NCBI GenBank assembly: GCA_030407005.1 | Contig: JAUDYN010000002.1 | Location: 4,092,001 to 4,156,000 of the forward strand | DNA length: 64,000 bases | Direction: 5' to 3' | Origin: Desarmillaria ectypa | Lineage: Eukaryota > Basidiomycota > Agaricomycetes > Agaricales > Physalacriaceae | Shown here: positions 44,884 to 56,750 of the stretch, one piece after another | Numbering within the stretch: position 1 is the first letter of the stretch | Layout: the number at the start of each line of letters is the position of its first letter | Program-made: the position numbers and the translations under genes | The notes under the pieces: model-generated | Databases searched by the model: none | Seen by the model: only the letters and a program-made list of their open reading frames with translations | What the model was told of the DNA's origin: nothing

Positions 44884-47800
44884 GTTCTCTCTGCTTTCTT
44901 CGCCTTATGAACTGCCCGACAGGTTCTCGCTGATTCTTGCCGTTGTACGCTAGAAAATCTGGCTTCGACAGTCTAGTCCGATAACAGTATCCTCGATCAG
45001 CAGATCGAAACCTAGCTTAACGAACAGACATAGAAATACGAGACGTGCACGTATAGTTCTGGAAACAGGGAGGCTGGAGATGACGGGTGCGTTTTGCTTC
45101 TCTTTGTGCAAGCTATGGTGCTGAATATATGCTGTTTTTAGGTTCGAAAATGGACGATTTTTTCTCGCTGCTTCGAGCAATTGCGCTCAAGGCCCCTCTG
45201 CCACTAACGTAACATGCAGCTTACGGCCGCATGGATTCTGAATGAAAAGTATCCTCTTTCTTAGCGGTACTCAGTCGTCCTGCCCTCAAGACACCCAGTG
45301 TGTAGTTAACTTTACGCAATGGAATGCAGAGGCTTGGATGCACTGAATACCATTCTCTGGATTTGCCAGCTCGCTGAGGACCTATGGATAACCTTGAATG
45401 AGGATGTACCTCTCTTCATGATGGCTCTTCGGGAAGGGTCAGACCATCCTTTCATAACGAAAACTTCGACTGTTCCTTCTCATCCATCCACTTGTCGCTT
45501 TCACTCAGAGTCTGGCTCGATGGCCAGAACGGCTGCAAACATTGGAAAAACGCCCGGACGAAGAAGGTCTGATTGAAGTTGGCTGTACAAGTGTGAGACT
45601 AGGCATCAGTGAATGGGATGTCCTTAATGTGGGAGATATTAGGCGCAAAGGACGACTCAGTTGGCGGCGGTCGTCGTTGAAGAGAAGGTCGCTCAAGGGC
45701 AACTGCCAGCATGACTCGTTTTTATTCTTCACTGTCGTTCAAGACCGCTCCATTCATTCTTCCTGGATACTTAGTCCATCAGTAATGCGTCGCGGGAAGG
45801 CGTGGAGGTCAGCCAGAGAAGCAAAATGCCCAGATCGTGGAACCGTACTAGTTGACCACTTGACGCTAACCGGTACCCCGTACAGCAAAATGCTCGGCCG
45901 TTACAGCTCAACAGAGGATCACAATGGTATAGGTGCGAAGTACGTGTTGCTGTGTCTTTTCCTGAGACAATAGATAACGGTAATTTGGTTGTAGTGCTAT
46001 GGATATAGAGGTTCCGCGCCCATCGTCTTCATGATTGTCAGCTAATAGGACGCGCTTTTAATATAGAAGAAGCGGAGTGGATTTGCTTTCGTTATGCCAT
46101 GAATAGTTCCAGCCTTCATCGGTGTTCGTAGCCGAATCCTTACATTTCTTTCAGTCTTCGTCCTTAGAGTATATCACAAGCGCCTCGTTTGTTTCGCCAT
46201 CATTCCTGACCCCCGTCCCCTTGCCGTCCGCCCAAAACCGTTTCAGCTATTTCATTTGCAAGAAAGCCGCTGGAGTCTAATTGCCCTGAAACCTTACATT
46301 ACTTTCCAACTACTACCAACACAACCGCTTTGCGATCGGTGTCTGTATGCCAACGCAAGTACGGCACTTCATTCCCTCAGATGCTGCTATCTGGGATGGC
46401 CCGTCCATAGAAATGTCGCGACGAATGCAGTCGCAGATAACGTGTCCTGAGATCGAGGGATACTCTCCGGCTTGAAAAGGTGAGCTCCAACTCAAATTGT
46501 ATTGCTGTTGCTCATCTTACCTTGACGTGCAGAGTCGATTGGTTCGTGGCCAAATGGGGCTACATGAAACAAAATCAAAATGCTTCGATATTCCTTGATG
46601 TTCAGCCAACTTTCTCTCATCTTGCGTCACAAGGCCAAAGACATTGACGCTATGCTCCCGGAATCTCTCGTATTTTGCATCCGTGTTAACGTCACATTCA
46701 ACAATGCGACGGCGGAGTGACCATTCCTAAATGGGCAAAGTACGAAAGTTTGAATAACTTGGCGGCTTTTGAAGGCTTGAGCTTGAGCTTTCAATATATT
46801 TTTCTCTCGGCGTTAACGTTCATCGTTGAGACCTTCGAGTTCCATTTCGCGTTCCTGGTCCATGACATCCAAGAAGAAGGGAATTTTGGGGTGAGCTGGC
46901 TCGGAAGTCGCTACTTAGAAATTTGCCTGCGGCCAGTCACGACAAGTCCTGCTAGTGCATGGCCTCAACAGCGAGTTTGCTGCTATGCAGACATCGTCGG
47001 GGAGATGGTGGCTGCAGTGGGCCGCTGGTGGCGGCTTACAGAACAGGATGCTGTTGACGGTGGCGTGCGATATGGATGAGAAGGGCTGGTCACTGTTGGT
47101 GGCCGCAGAAATGGAGAGATGAGCTGACCCGTGCTCCCATTCAACTCGAGTGCTAAAGGACGAGGAACTCGTAAACGTGCGCCCCACGACACACCTATGA
47201 TGACGTCATCCTTAATAAACTTCCGTAGTTCTCGTCATGAACTGCTCAATATTGTACGAAACATTGGAAAAAGATCGGCGAGGAACTGCTGCTAACTGCC
47301 CTGTTTTCAGTGTTACCTATGTGGCTCCTGCTTCATGGAACGACTGAGTATGTGCACGATCCCTTGGTTCAGGACGCTCCGATTCCGACTCGGTCATGTT
47401 TCCGCCAACTATACTCCGCTCGACAGCCGACAATCGAGGAGATCGCTGTGTTCCCAGGCACGAAGTTTCTACAAGGATTTCGATTCGTCGAAGGAGATGA
47501 ATTCAACCCTTGGGACTTTGCCTCAGGCGTTTCCACCGTCCGAGATCTTGAACAGCGCCACCGTTGCTCGAAAAGCCCGTCGCTCTCAATCATCAAAACT
47601 TCCGGGTTATGAATACTCGGCATCACTGTCCTAAAACCATTTTACGAGCGCTACCAGAGTCTCCAGGCGCAAGACGACGCCCTCCGAAGTGAATTCAAGG
47701 TCAACCTTTATAGCAGAGGGGCTGCATTTTGGGAAGCGTTTTGGTCAACGTGCGAGCGAGCACACTCGCTGGCTGAGGGGAATACGTTTCTTGGCTCTGG

Positions 47801-48004
47801 ACCCCCAAATGGCGCAAGCGAGGACCAGATGATTATGACTGAATGCCAACCCACAACTGGCGTGAGCACTGAACATTCGGCGGCCGTCAGATGCGCGATC
47901 ATGTGCCCTACGTGTTTGTTACCTGTGGTAATAACGACAGCTTCCATTCATCCTGTACTTTGAACTACGTATCGATAAAGTACCCGGAAGGGTATCCTCC
48001 AATC
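44884..48004. other. Spacer of the inverted duplication, left part
   Basis: CpG-containing, non-repetitive DNA between the arms. Several open frames (45,319-45,576 and 45,542-45,973 plus strand; 46,717-47,079 plus; 47,310-47,612 plus; about 47,640-47,970 plus with FYERYQSLQAQDDALRSEF) may be exons of one or more unrecognised genes or remnants, but I cannot connect them by convincing splice sites or assign a family. Confidence 0.4.
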
Positions 48005-48010
48005 TATAAA
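48005..48010 (+). promoter_or_regulatory. TATA box of the aerolysin-like gene
   Basis: TATAAA 83 bp upstream of the ATG at 48,088, preceded by pyrimidine-rich sequence; a good fungal core promoter position. Confidence 0.5.
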
Positions 48011-48087
48011 AGCGTCCTGCATTTCCTCGGTCACTATCAACTTCACCAACACTATCCAATTCTACAGCATCTCGCATATCATATATC

Positions 48088-49311
48088 ATGGCTGGACCCA
48101 GAACCTCTTGGGAAGACCTGTCGAACCTCGGCTGGTATAAGCAGCAGGTTTATAACACGCTCAATGCTCAGCGTGGAAACACCATGCAAGGGCTCGGCGA
48201 CATGGCACTCAACGAGGGTTTCGCCTTAGACTGGAGGTACGTAGATAGTGTCTATCTTCCCCCTGGAAGCTGATCGGTCCTCCTGCAGTTGGTACTGCTA
48301 CAATGTGACCAAAGGCGATCCGTACGAGGTCGGTCACTCTGTCGACACCGCCACAAAGTCGACGACAGTCTGGTCTTATGACAATACCCACAATTCGAAA
48401 CCATACACCACCACCTGGACCGAATCGTGGTCCACGACTGAGACAGCGTCTCTCTCTGTCACTCGTAGCTGTCAGTTTTCTACGTATTTCCTGGGGGTCA
48501 GCTGACGACGTATTTCTATCTTCAGCGACCATCAGTCTCGAGTGGTCGGTCACTATTGGGTCCGTTGCTGGTTCCAGTTTCAGCTTCAGCGCTACCAACG
48601 AGACCTCCAAGACCCAGACGAAAGAATCGACGCACACCTTGGAAAATGTGTGGGAAATCACGTACGTCTTCACCGTATCTTGTCCTTTATAGACGTAATC
48701 GATACATGTGCAGTGTTGGCGCGGGCGAGACGCTCACGATTCTGAGAACTCAGTTAACTACCAGCGGAAAATCGGTTTACAACTTGGTTTGTGTTAATAA
48801 CACCTTCAGACTCGCTCTCTTGCTGAAATTCTCCCCTCAGAGGTATGGTCTCAACGATGGGGGGCTCATTGCTAGTGAGTGACACTGGACCACATTCCGT
48901 ATATCCAATTGACATGCTTCGGGTTTGTAGCCAAGGGTAAAAGGTCTGTAATCGCCACTAGTTACTAAACTTGTGTTCGAGCTAAACATTTTAACAGCTA
49001 CAACGGCCACTACTATTGGGTGAGTTTTTCCCATTTCCGAGGAACCATTACGCTTAACCTGTCACATATAGGGATTCTCGGCGAATTATTACCTCAATTC
49101 CCCTTCAGGCACCATCGCATTCGACGGGCTGAGCCAGAGCAGCAGCTACTCTCACCAGATTATCCGTAATGACGGCTCTCAGAGAGCTTCAAGCTCTGTT
49201 ATCAAACTTCTCAAGCCTACCACTGACACTCTTATCGGCCCTAAGGGTAGGACTGTGCTTCAGCATGCTTTCCCTGCTGAAAACGATGGTCCCCCGGAGG
49301 ACGATCAGTAA
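48088..49311 (+). CDS. Aerolysin-like (ETX/MTX2-type) putative beta-pore-forming protein, 282 aa
   Basis: Eight exons join in phase to 849 nt: 48,088-48,236, 48,289-48,470, 48,526-48,661, 48,714-48,786, 48,841-48,874, 48,931-48,943, 48,998-49,019 and 49,072-49,311 (TAA). There is no signal peptide; the N-terminus is a short helical region, then a long middle section of alternating Ser/Thr-rich beta-strands (for example TTTWTESWSTTETASLSVT and GSVAGSSFSFSATNETSKT). That amphipathic Thr/Ser pattern is characteristic of the membrane-inserting hairpin and flanking strands of aerolysin-fold proteins, which also occur in mushrooms as lectin-linked or single-domain cytolysins. Activity, target and export route are unknown; a defence role is inference. 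The gene is intact, single copy here, and lies in the spacer between the inverted arms. Family call is from strand pattern only. Confidence 0.6.
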
Positions 49312-51147
49312 TTGCGCTGACAACTGCCTATCTTCTTTCCATTTTCCTTCTCCTTAAATTTTTAAAACCCTCAAAAAATGTGTTTCTGATTCCAATAGGC
49401 CTTGTCAATAATGCGATGTTCAGAGCCGGGGCATATGGAACTGGGTAGCGTTAGGCCAATTTGTACGATTATATACGAGTTGATTATCGAGACGTCATAT
49501 TGTGTGTTTACCACATTGGACTATATTTGAGGGAGCCCCTTCTTCGAAGTTGTCGGATACTTACCCATGGTGATAGTAATGTAAAGGTGCACCCCGAACC
49601 ATGCGATACAACCTGGCCTGGCCACTCAGCTAAAGTCTTTCCGCATGAGGCAAATATGCTACTCCATGCATAAGGTTGACTGTGCTGATGATGTATAGCC
49701 AAAAGATATAGTTGAGTGTTACATACATTCTGTAAATCCTCCTTTAGCGGTCATGATGAGGAGGCCCGTCTGTGATTTGATTGCGAAACGGCTCATCCTC
49801 TGTACAGGTGGCAGTCAGATCTTTAATGGTTTCCGTTGAGGCCCCAAGAATCACCGCTGGTATACAATCAACGCATGGGCTATCGTAAATCATGCTGCAA
49901 CACCAAGACAGAGAGGCGCTCTGTTTGGCTGTCTCAGCTCAATAGCTATCATCCAACCGGCTCTCGACTGCAGCCTTCTCAAGAAAATTCTCGTTGTCGT
50001 GGCAAAGTACTTAAAAGTCATCTGGAAGAGTTTCTGAAGGCGAGGGAACTGATTTACTGCTTCATATTACTTTCGTTATGATTAAACACAATGGAAAAAA
50101 AGAAGGCCCGTGGCAGAACCAACATGTACTCCTCAGAGAAAGATGATATAAACCGTTCACAATATGTCGCCCTGTGCCAGTACCCCGAAGCATGTGCCTT
50201 CATCAACTTCTCAAGTGTCTTAATCCCTTCGACCTAGTGTCCTGGTTCAGTTATGTAAGAATGAGGCAAGATTTGTAAAGCCCACCTTCTTTCAGTGATC
50301 TTTATGACTTCCTCATCTGAATCCCATTCGGAAGTGCGGTTGATTGTAGGCTCTTTTGGGGATGACAAGCCTGACATCTGAGGACGAGGTGGCAATGATT
50401 CTGTGTGCTGCCGTCATGGAAAATATTATATAGAACCATGACACTGGAACTGGGATAGATAAGCACGTGCGAGTAGGTGCAATATGCAAGCGCTTACCCA
50501 TCCTGATAACATTTTGAGCAAATGAGAAAACCAAGTAAAAAATCAACTGTATGAGACGTACTCTTGTAAAAGAAGCTAAAAATTCGTATACAATGAGAAA
50601 AACGTGCATTAAAAAGAATACCATAAACCCTACCTACGGTACAGACCATGTCGTACAGCAAGCCGATCCAAGCTCCGGGCTGGGAGAATCCAAGCGTTGG
50701 CAGAGGCAATTTATGCTTTCATGCAGATATCCATACAGCCAACGAGGACTTGGTCACCAAATGAAAGCCCTTCGTCGCCCATAAGCAGATCCTAGGGATG
50801 AAGATAGGAAAACATCTGAATGGTTGATCCATATATCAGTAAGTATCTGGTCTTTTATGGTGAGTGTATTGACTTGAAAACATATCTCTAAGGGCGTGTC
50901 CCCCAGGCTTGTACCCTCTGAACACATAAGTCGGTACTTGGTTCCTGCCCTGCTGACTCCTGGGGACGCCTTCATTGGTTGAAATCGATATATCAAGCCA
51001 TTTTAAGTGGTTTTCTTCGCTGAAAGCTGTGTAAGATGTATGTGAAAATGGATGTCAATTTAAATGAGAATATCCAAGGAACACGGTCGCATAAACGGTA
51101 ACGTGATGGTCACGGTCAAGTGACGGTCCGGGTGAAGAAGGGAGAAG
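49312..51147. other. Spacer of the inverted duplication, right part
   Basis: No gene recognised. Short frames on both strands (e.g. 50,313-50,624 minus, hydrophobic) lack domains or convincing splice structure. The segment ends where the second arm begins (51,148). Confidence 0.45.
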
Positions 51148-51415
51148 ATGTGGCTGTGCTACGGGTGACCTGACCCCTCCTTTTCCGACTTTCACCACCT
51201 ACCACCATTTCCATATTTTCTTTCCAAATCATCTCTCCAGCCGAACCAAGAATTAAATCTTTAGAATTCACTATTACACCAAGCTACTCGAAAAATATTC
51301 CATGTCGCGTGGTTGTGTAATGGCATAAATCCACCTACGTCAACACGACGTCAGTGGGATCCTGTCAAGATATAAAGGCAACGGGGGGGAAATATATGTT
51401 AGACCAATACCATGG

Positions 51416-53392
51416 ATGGTCCATGATACAGGTGAGTCTGTTGCGTCGGTTAGCACGCATTTACTCAAGGAATGGAACAGCGAGCGACACCTTGTGCCTA
51501 CAATTCGGGCATACAACGATGAAAAACAAGCTCACGAGGAAGAGGATGAATGCCCGCCAGTTTCACCGCCGACTAGTTCGACATCGAAGACAGATTGCAC
51601 ATCTGCCAGCGATCAGCCAGCGAATGAGAAGACAGAGATGATGAACAGGATGACTGGACCCAAGGAAAAGCCAATGGAGAAAGTCAAGAATCGCAAGGGC
51701 GAGAGGACTGTCAAGGAGCCAATGACCGGTTTGGATGTTACCATTAAAAATGCTGATTTCAAATGTGTGCTTTCGCGTAGTCTTTGTGGCCAGTTTATTC
51801 ACCTTATTACCAGATTTTCTTCATCCAGATGGACACATTGGAATTGCAGAAGCACCTGTGGGCGGTTCAGTGTTGCCTACACAGACAGCGCCCAATGCCG
51901 CCCGTCCAGGAAATATGACCTTGCAACCATATTTACCTGCACCCACGGTATCACTTTCCCTGCATCTGGCCATGTTCGACTACCTCCAACTAGGGTTGAC
52001 AGCAGCTTTCACTCTCATCTGGTTCTTCTTCGGCTTTCCAAAAGTCCGTTGGTATATCCCATTCACCTGGCGATGATTCTACTTTGTCGTTCGCAGCACC
52101 TTCATAGCTGCCATTGTGTTTGCGCCGTCAGCATCGTACAATGAAAGTTGGAAAAGGAAGTGGAATGTGTGTGGGTCGAAATGCATCGTGCTCGTGGTAA
52201 GGAGTACATGCCCCCCGACTCCAGAGTCAGCAGAGTGGCCGAATGCATTCGTCTGAACGATTTGGGGTCTCGTCAATCCGGACATGGTCAAAGATGTGAT
52301 GCAACAAACTCTGCCCGGTTTTGTTGATGTTGTTTGTATCAGCGACATCGGCCAGAACGACAACCCCTTCCGCATGATTTCCATGGGCTCACTTCCAGAA
52401 CGACCAACCGATTCCGAATATCCTCGGGAGGGGTGGATCGACCTTGGAACAGGCAGAAGGCGACATAGTCAAAGGCCTTGATGCTGATCAGTCGGGCGAC
52501 TATGTCAACTACGAGGTCGCATTCGCATACCAAACACTTCCGGGCCGGGGCTCCAAGTTACATTCAAAAAGCATACATTTGGTAGTTGAGTTCTTTGTCG
52601 GTATATATGATTGGTTATACATCCCTGCTCCAATTTGGATTCAAGTTGAAGGCATTGTAGGCACTGTCCGGCTGCGCATACAATTCATTTCCGAGGCGCC
52701 ATTTGTGAGGAATATCATCTTTACCTTCAGGGGCGTTCTCGCTGTAGAAGTCTCAACGATCCCTACGGCTAAAGATCTCCCTAATGTCCTCGACCTGCCA
52801 TTGGTGTTGCACTTCGTGACAATGGCGATAGCAGCTGGGACGGCTGAATTTGTAGCGCCAAAAAGTATGACATTAAACATGCAGGGAATGCTCAATGGAG
52901 CTGCTATCTGAGACACCCGAGCCAAAGGCTTTTTTTGATCATCATTCACCACGGCGAAGGCCTTAGCTCAAGATGGGAATGGTCGTTCAAACCCGCATAA
53001 CGCTCTGACTTATGCCAAGTTTGGCAAACCCTTATATTCGATCCGTATTGACCTTGGAGACCTTAATCCAGTTTACGAATAAACTGCTGCTCTATTGGTC
53101 ACAGATGATGAGGTCAAGACTGACGCTCTTGCCCTGGGACTCCGATCAGCACTCAGCCAATGATCTTATTGGATGCGTTCAGATTCTGGTTAAAGAGCTT
53201 ATGAAATTTCATAACAAAGATGACCCCCGTCGTTTTGACACGCTGGCCGGATTTGAGGATGCCGACCAAATGGACGGTATCTTGCATTGCTCCATAGTCT
53301 ATTTTGACAAGGTTCCTCTCAAGAAAGAACACGAACAGCCACCAAAGAATCCTCGACCTCCGCCGCCCAAGACTGCTCCAGTCCTACGGTGA
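51416..53392 (+). pseudogene. SMP/C2-domain lipid-transfer-like protein, frameshifted, copy 2
   Basis: Exact counterpart of 42,639-44,615, including every stop and frameshift. The first exon runs from the ATG at 51,416 to about 51,765, with an intron to about 51,814 (GTGTGC ... TTACCAG). The TM segment lies near 51,990-52,060, SMP-like region 52,280-52,900 and C2-like region 52,940-53,340. Breaks: TGA after TWR (52,075), TGA after AFV, a shift between WIDLG and EQAEGD (about 52,445), TGA after GAAI and a further shift near 53,120. Confidence 0.8.
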
Positions 53393-53922
53393 CGACCTAC
53401 GGCGTGATCGTACCCGTTGATTCTAGCACTGACATGTTCCCTCCACTACCACTCAAACTGGCACCACCATTCATCTACTACGCCACTGCTCTACATGTAC
53501 TAATCACCCACCGGCCTTCCCATACGCTAAAGTAGGGATGCTACCACCTGCCGAGGCTACAATGGAACCACTACCGTCGATAGACGACTCCGAACCAAGT
53601 CTTGCACTTGGAGGTATGCTTTTGCTTCGACCCTACACATCTAGGCAGTACCGCTAAAACTACACAATCGTCCGACATATCCAGAACATTCCGCAAAGTA
53701 GAAGAATCGACGTAGTGAGAAAGAGCGGGACGATATAGTCGAAACCAGAGCAGTGCCAATTTTCAAGGTGCATATATTCTTGACTTGTACCAAAGCTTCT
53801 CGCTAAACAATATTAGGTGTCACTAGACGCGGGCTAATTGGAAGACAAAGTTAGGAAGTTTGACTTCGTCTGCATATATCGTACATTTGTGGATATTGGT
53901 GCGTCATATGTCCTTTCAATGC
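53393..53922. other. Intergenic, convergent 3' ends (arm 2)
   Basis: Mirror of 42,109-42,638; nothing recognised. Confidence 0.5.
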
Positions 53923-55090
53923 TTACAGGATAATCCTTACGCCTCCCTCAGCACTCCTCCAAATAGCGTCAATGATACTCTTGATCTGAACCGCATGCTG
54001 CAAGTCGGGATAATCTCCAGCGTCTTCGCCCTTCAAAAATTCCTCCCATGCTCTACCCTCATTCGTCTTGCCATCGTACTCGACCTTCACCTCTTCCCCG
54101 TTCACCCAAAGATGCGTCGGTTCATACATCTCCACGAGAGCCGCCAAAGGATGGTCGCTTTCAATCCTTACACTCCCTTTCGTACCGTCAATAACCCACA
54201 GAAATGGTGTCGCCGCTTTCACGTTAGCAGGTGTCTCCATCCCTGCACGCCAGTGTAAGCTCATTACTGCACCATTCTTGAGCGTACCAGATACAGCTAT
54301 CTGCGACGGACCGTCGATGGAGACGACATCACCAGTGGGTGTGCCATCGGGATCGACTACTTGGGACGAAGAGTGCTGGGTAACTGTGGTCGCGGATAAA
54401 GTATCAACCGGTCCCAGAATGTATGTGAAAGCCTCGAAAAAATGGCCTCCAGGGATATCAAGAAGTGTTGCCCCATTATCTTTTTTCAAGAGATATTCGG
54501 CTCCTTGATATACCGTTGGTCCCCATGGTGCATGTGGACCGAATGTGCGCGCCGTCTGCTAACTATGAGAATGAAGCTATACGAGATTACGAAAGTCTAC
54601 ACACCATACTTGTGGACCAAATGTCGCCAATCTCCCCTGACTCGACTATTTTTTTCACCTTGCGAAACAGCGCACTCTGCCTCGCCTGCAAGCCCACGAT
54701 TGTCCGGATTCCCTTCTGCTTCACCAGGTCAGCAAGGAGCGTCGTCTCCTTCAATCCTCTCCCGGCTGGCCACTCGATGAAGAGATCCTTCCCTGCCTCG
54801 ATCACCTTTGTGGCGTTCTCTACGTGATTGGGTGTCTTCACTGACACGGCGATTATATCGAGGTCAGGATCGGATGCAATGGATTCAGGAGTGTGATATG
54901 CCTTCACTGTTGTGTCGACGGTGGAATACTTTGCTGCAATTGCCTTGGCAGATGTGGGATTCGTCGTGGATACGGCTAGAAGCTTGTAATGTGACGAGAG
55001 AGGCGGAGCGAGAAGGGGAGGTATGAGATGTGTAGATGCCCATCCTTTAGCAGATAGGCCTATACATCCGAGGCGAACTGGTTCCGACAT
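53923..55090 (-). CDS. Gal80-like NAD(P)-binding oxidoreductase family protein, copy 2
   Basis: Exons 55,090-54,605 and 54,555-53,923 on the minus strand, intron 54,604-54,556; 372 aa, identical in translation to copy 1. The same Rossmann start (LGCIGLSAKGWASTH), FIEWPAGRGL motif and C-terminal domain. The divergent upstream region shared with the lyase-like remnant is also duplicated, so any promoter is present in both copies. Both copies have intact frames, so the protein dose may be doubled. Confidence 0.85.
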
Positions 55091-55338
55091 GGTGGGTGGA
55101 GTAAAGAGAAGAGCAATCTCTCGTCTTCATGTGATCATCTCTGGGAAAGTCATCGCGGAGATTTCGGTGCGTATTAATGATCTCCTTGATAACAACTGGC
55201 CAATATAGGCTCATCCGAGGCTCACTCTTTCCATAGTCCGAGGGACTTCGTACATCGAGGACTGCTCCACAGGGCGGGTACGCCATTCTCATATTTCTTG
55301 TGCGTCTGATGACTGACGCTGACGTTTACTCTTACCAG

Positions 55339-56243
55339 AGGACTTTACTCGTATCAAGAAATATGTCTCGGATTCTCAACTCGCTGCTGGTCTTCAGGGA
55401 CAGCTTTTCGTCAATGTATGTGCTCATCGCACTCACCGTCATTTAAATTGGCTGACTTGAATGTAAGCGGCCGAGATTTTGCGATACCTTGGACCTATGG
55501 ATACAATGGAATACGCTGCAGTCACGTCAATGTTCTTCAGAGCTGTCGCACCGGCTTTGGTTCCAGTCGGATAGGCGAACTACGGTGTTGCCGGTACATT
55601 TTTCCTTTGCCGGAGATAGATAGACTGAGCTCATCCATACAAACACTGACATCATTTGCAGTAGCTTTGCACGATGTTACGATGATATGTCTCTTGATTT
55701 GGTCATGCAAAACTACGGTTGCTGACGATCATATCGTGTAGTGGAACAGGTATGCTGATCAAGATCGATTACTTCGTCCTTGCTGATGCTTCTTCGAAGT
55801 GCAATGGACAGGATACAGAATGATCCCTGTGTAGGCTTTCCCTTTCTATTCCATCCTGAAACTGGCCAAAACATCGAGTCGGGACGCGACCAGGGCCATA
55901 GGAACGGCATGGTTGGCGAGTATGGTCAAGGTGAAGTCATTTCGTGCATAATTCCCGACATCAGTTCGCTGATGGTTGTAGTACAGATAATTGAAAATCA
56001 AGGCTTCTCAGAGGTGTGGAATATGACTGAAAGGTATCTCCGTTTATCCCCTCTCGACGCGTTCTGATGAATGTAGAGTATGAATACATGGCTCGGTATA
56101 ATATGGGAGACGATATGACCCCAGCTGGGCTCGTTGTCAAGCAGTTTTGGTGAACGGGCCATGGACCAAGATTTCAAATGCTTCGCGTGGAGTGAAAGAT
56201 GGTATCTTTGAGTTGCCGTATGCGAAGTATGTGGTAGGGACGG
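55339..56243 (+). pseudogene. Alginate-lyase-like gene, decayed and 3'-truncated, copy 2
   Basis: Counterpart of copy 1 up to FELPYAKYVV, then cut by the copia LTR at 56,244; the APWVTKAVMASRPEQ and C-terminal segments present in copy 1 are missing. Same stops as copy 1. Two extra amino-acid differences (FSEVWN for FPEVWN; FILYIHQ for FIPYIHQ in an alternative frame) mark substitutions near the LTR. Confidence 0.6.
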
Positions 56244-56531
56244 TGTTGTGATAGCAATCCCGAGCAAGTACTAGAATATACTCGAAGGATTGGCTTACTC
56301 AGCAGGATCAACTTTGGACTGTAAAAGTGGACATACATGGTATTCCATAGTAAGTTCTAGAAGTAGTACATCATGTATTTAAGTAGGACATCTCTTGCTT
56401 GAGAGGCAGTATTTTTACCATCCTTTCTATGTTCTCCTCACTCTTGTTACAACAGGTTATGGGCCCCGGCCCTAACTGAACTACTTACATCATCACCAAC
56501 TTTGCACTCTCATACTTTACATACACACATA
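56244..56531 (+). mobile_element. Plus-oriented copia LTR plus 77-bp leader
   Basis: LTR 56,244-56,454 (TGTTGTGATAGC ... GTTACAACA, 211 bp) followed by GGTTATGGGCCCCGGCC and the rest of the leader to 56,531. The leader is the reverse complement of 60,570-60,648, the leader of the adjoining minus-strand element. At 56,532 it joins directly to that element's 3' LTR terminus. It is an inverted head of the same family. Confidence 0.88.
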
Positions 56532-56743
56532 TATTGTAATGAGAGTGAGGAGAACATAGAAAGGATGGTAAAAAATACTGCCTCTCGAGCAAGAGGTGTC
56601 CTACTTAAATACATGTTGTACTACTTCTAGAACTTACTACGAGATACTATGTATTTCCACTTTTATGGTCCAAAGTTGATCCTGCTGAGTAAGCCAATCC
56701 TTTGAGTACATTCTAGTACTTGCTCGGGATTGCTATCCCAACA
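56532..56743 (-). repeat. 3' LTR of the copia element
   Basis: On the minus strand TGTTGGGATAGC ... CATTACAATA; the terminal CA is changed to TA (TATTG on the plus strand). Directly preceded by the polypurine tract GAATTGAGGGGGAG. Confidence 0.88.
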
Positions 56744-56750
56744 CTCCCCC

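Larger units (their letters stand above)
51148..56243 (-). repeat. Inverted duplication, arm 2 (5,096 bp)
   Basis: Reverse complement of 39,788-44,883 with no indels. Homology on the inner side begins at ATGTGGCTGTGC (51,148). On the outer side it runs right up to the first base of a copia LTR at 56,244. Confidence 0.93.

Noticed and set aside
44884..48004. A multi-exon host gene built from the open frames in the spacer
   Set aside because: No combination of frames gave consistent splice phases or a recognisable domain, so I left the region unassigned.
51148..56243. Treating arm 2 as an independent second locus of diverged paralogues
   Set aside because: Translations are identical and the pseudogene lesions are shared without indels, so it is a recent copy of arm 1 (or an assembly duplicate).
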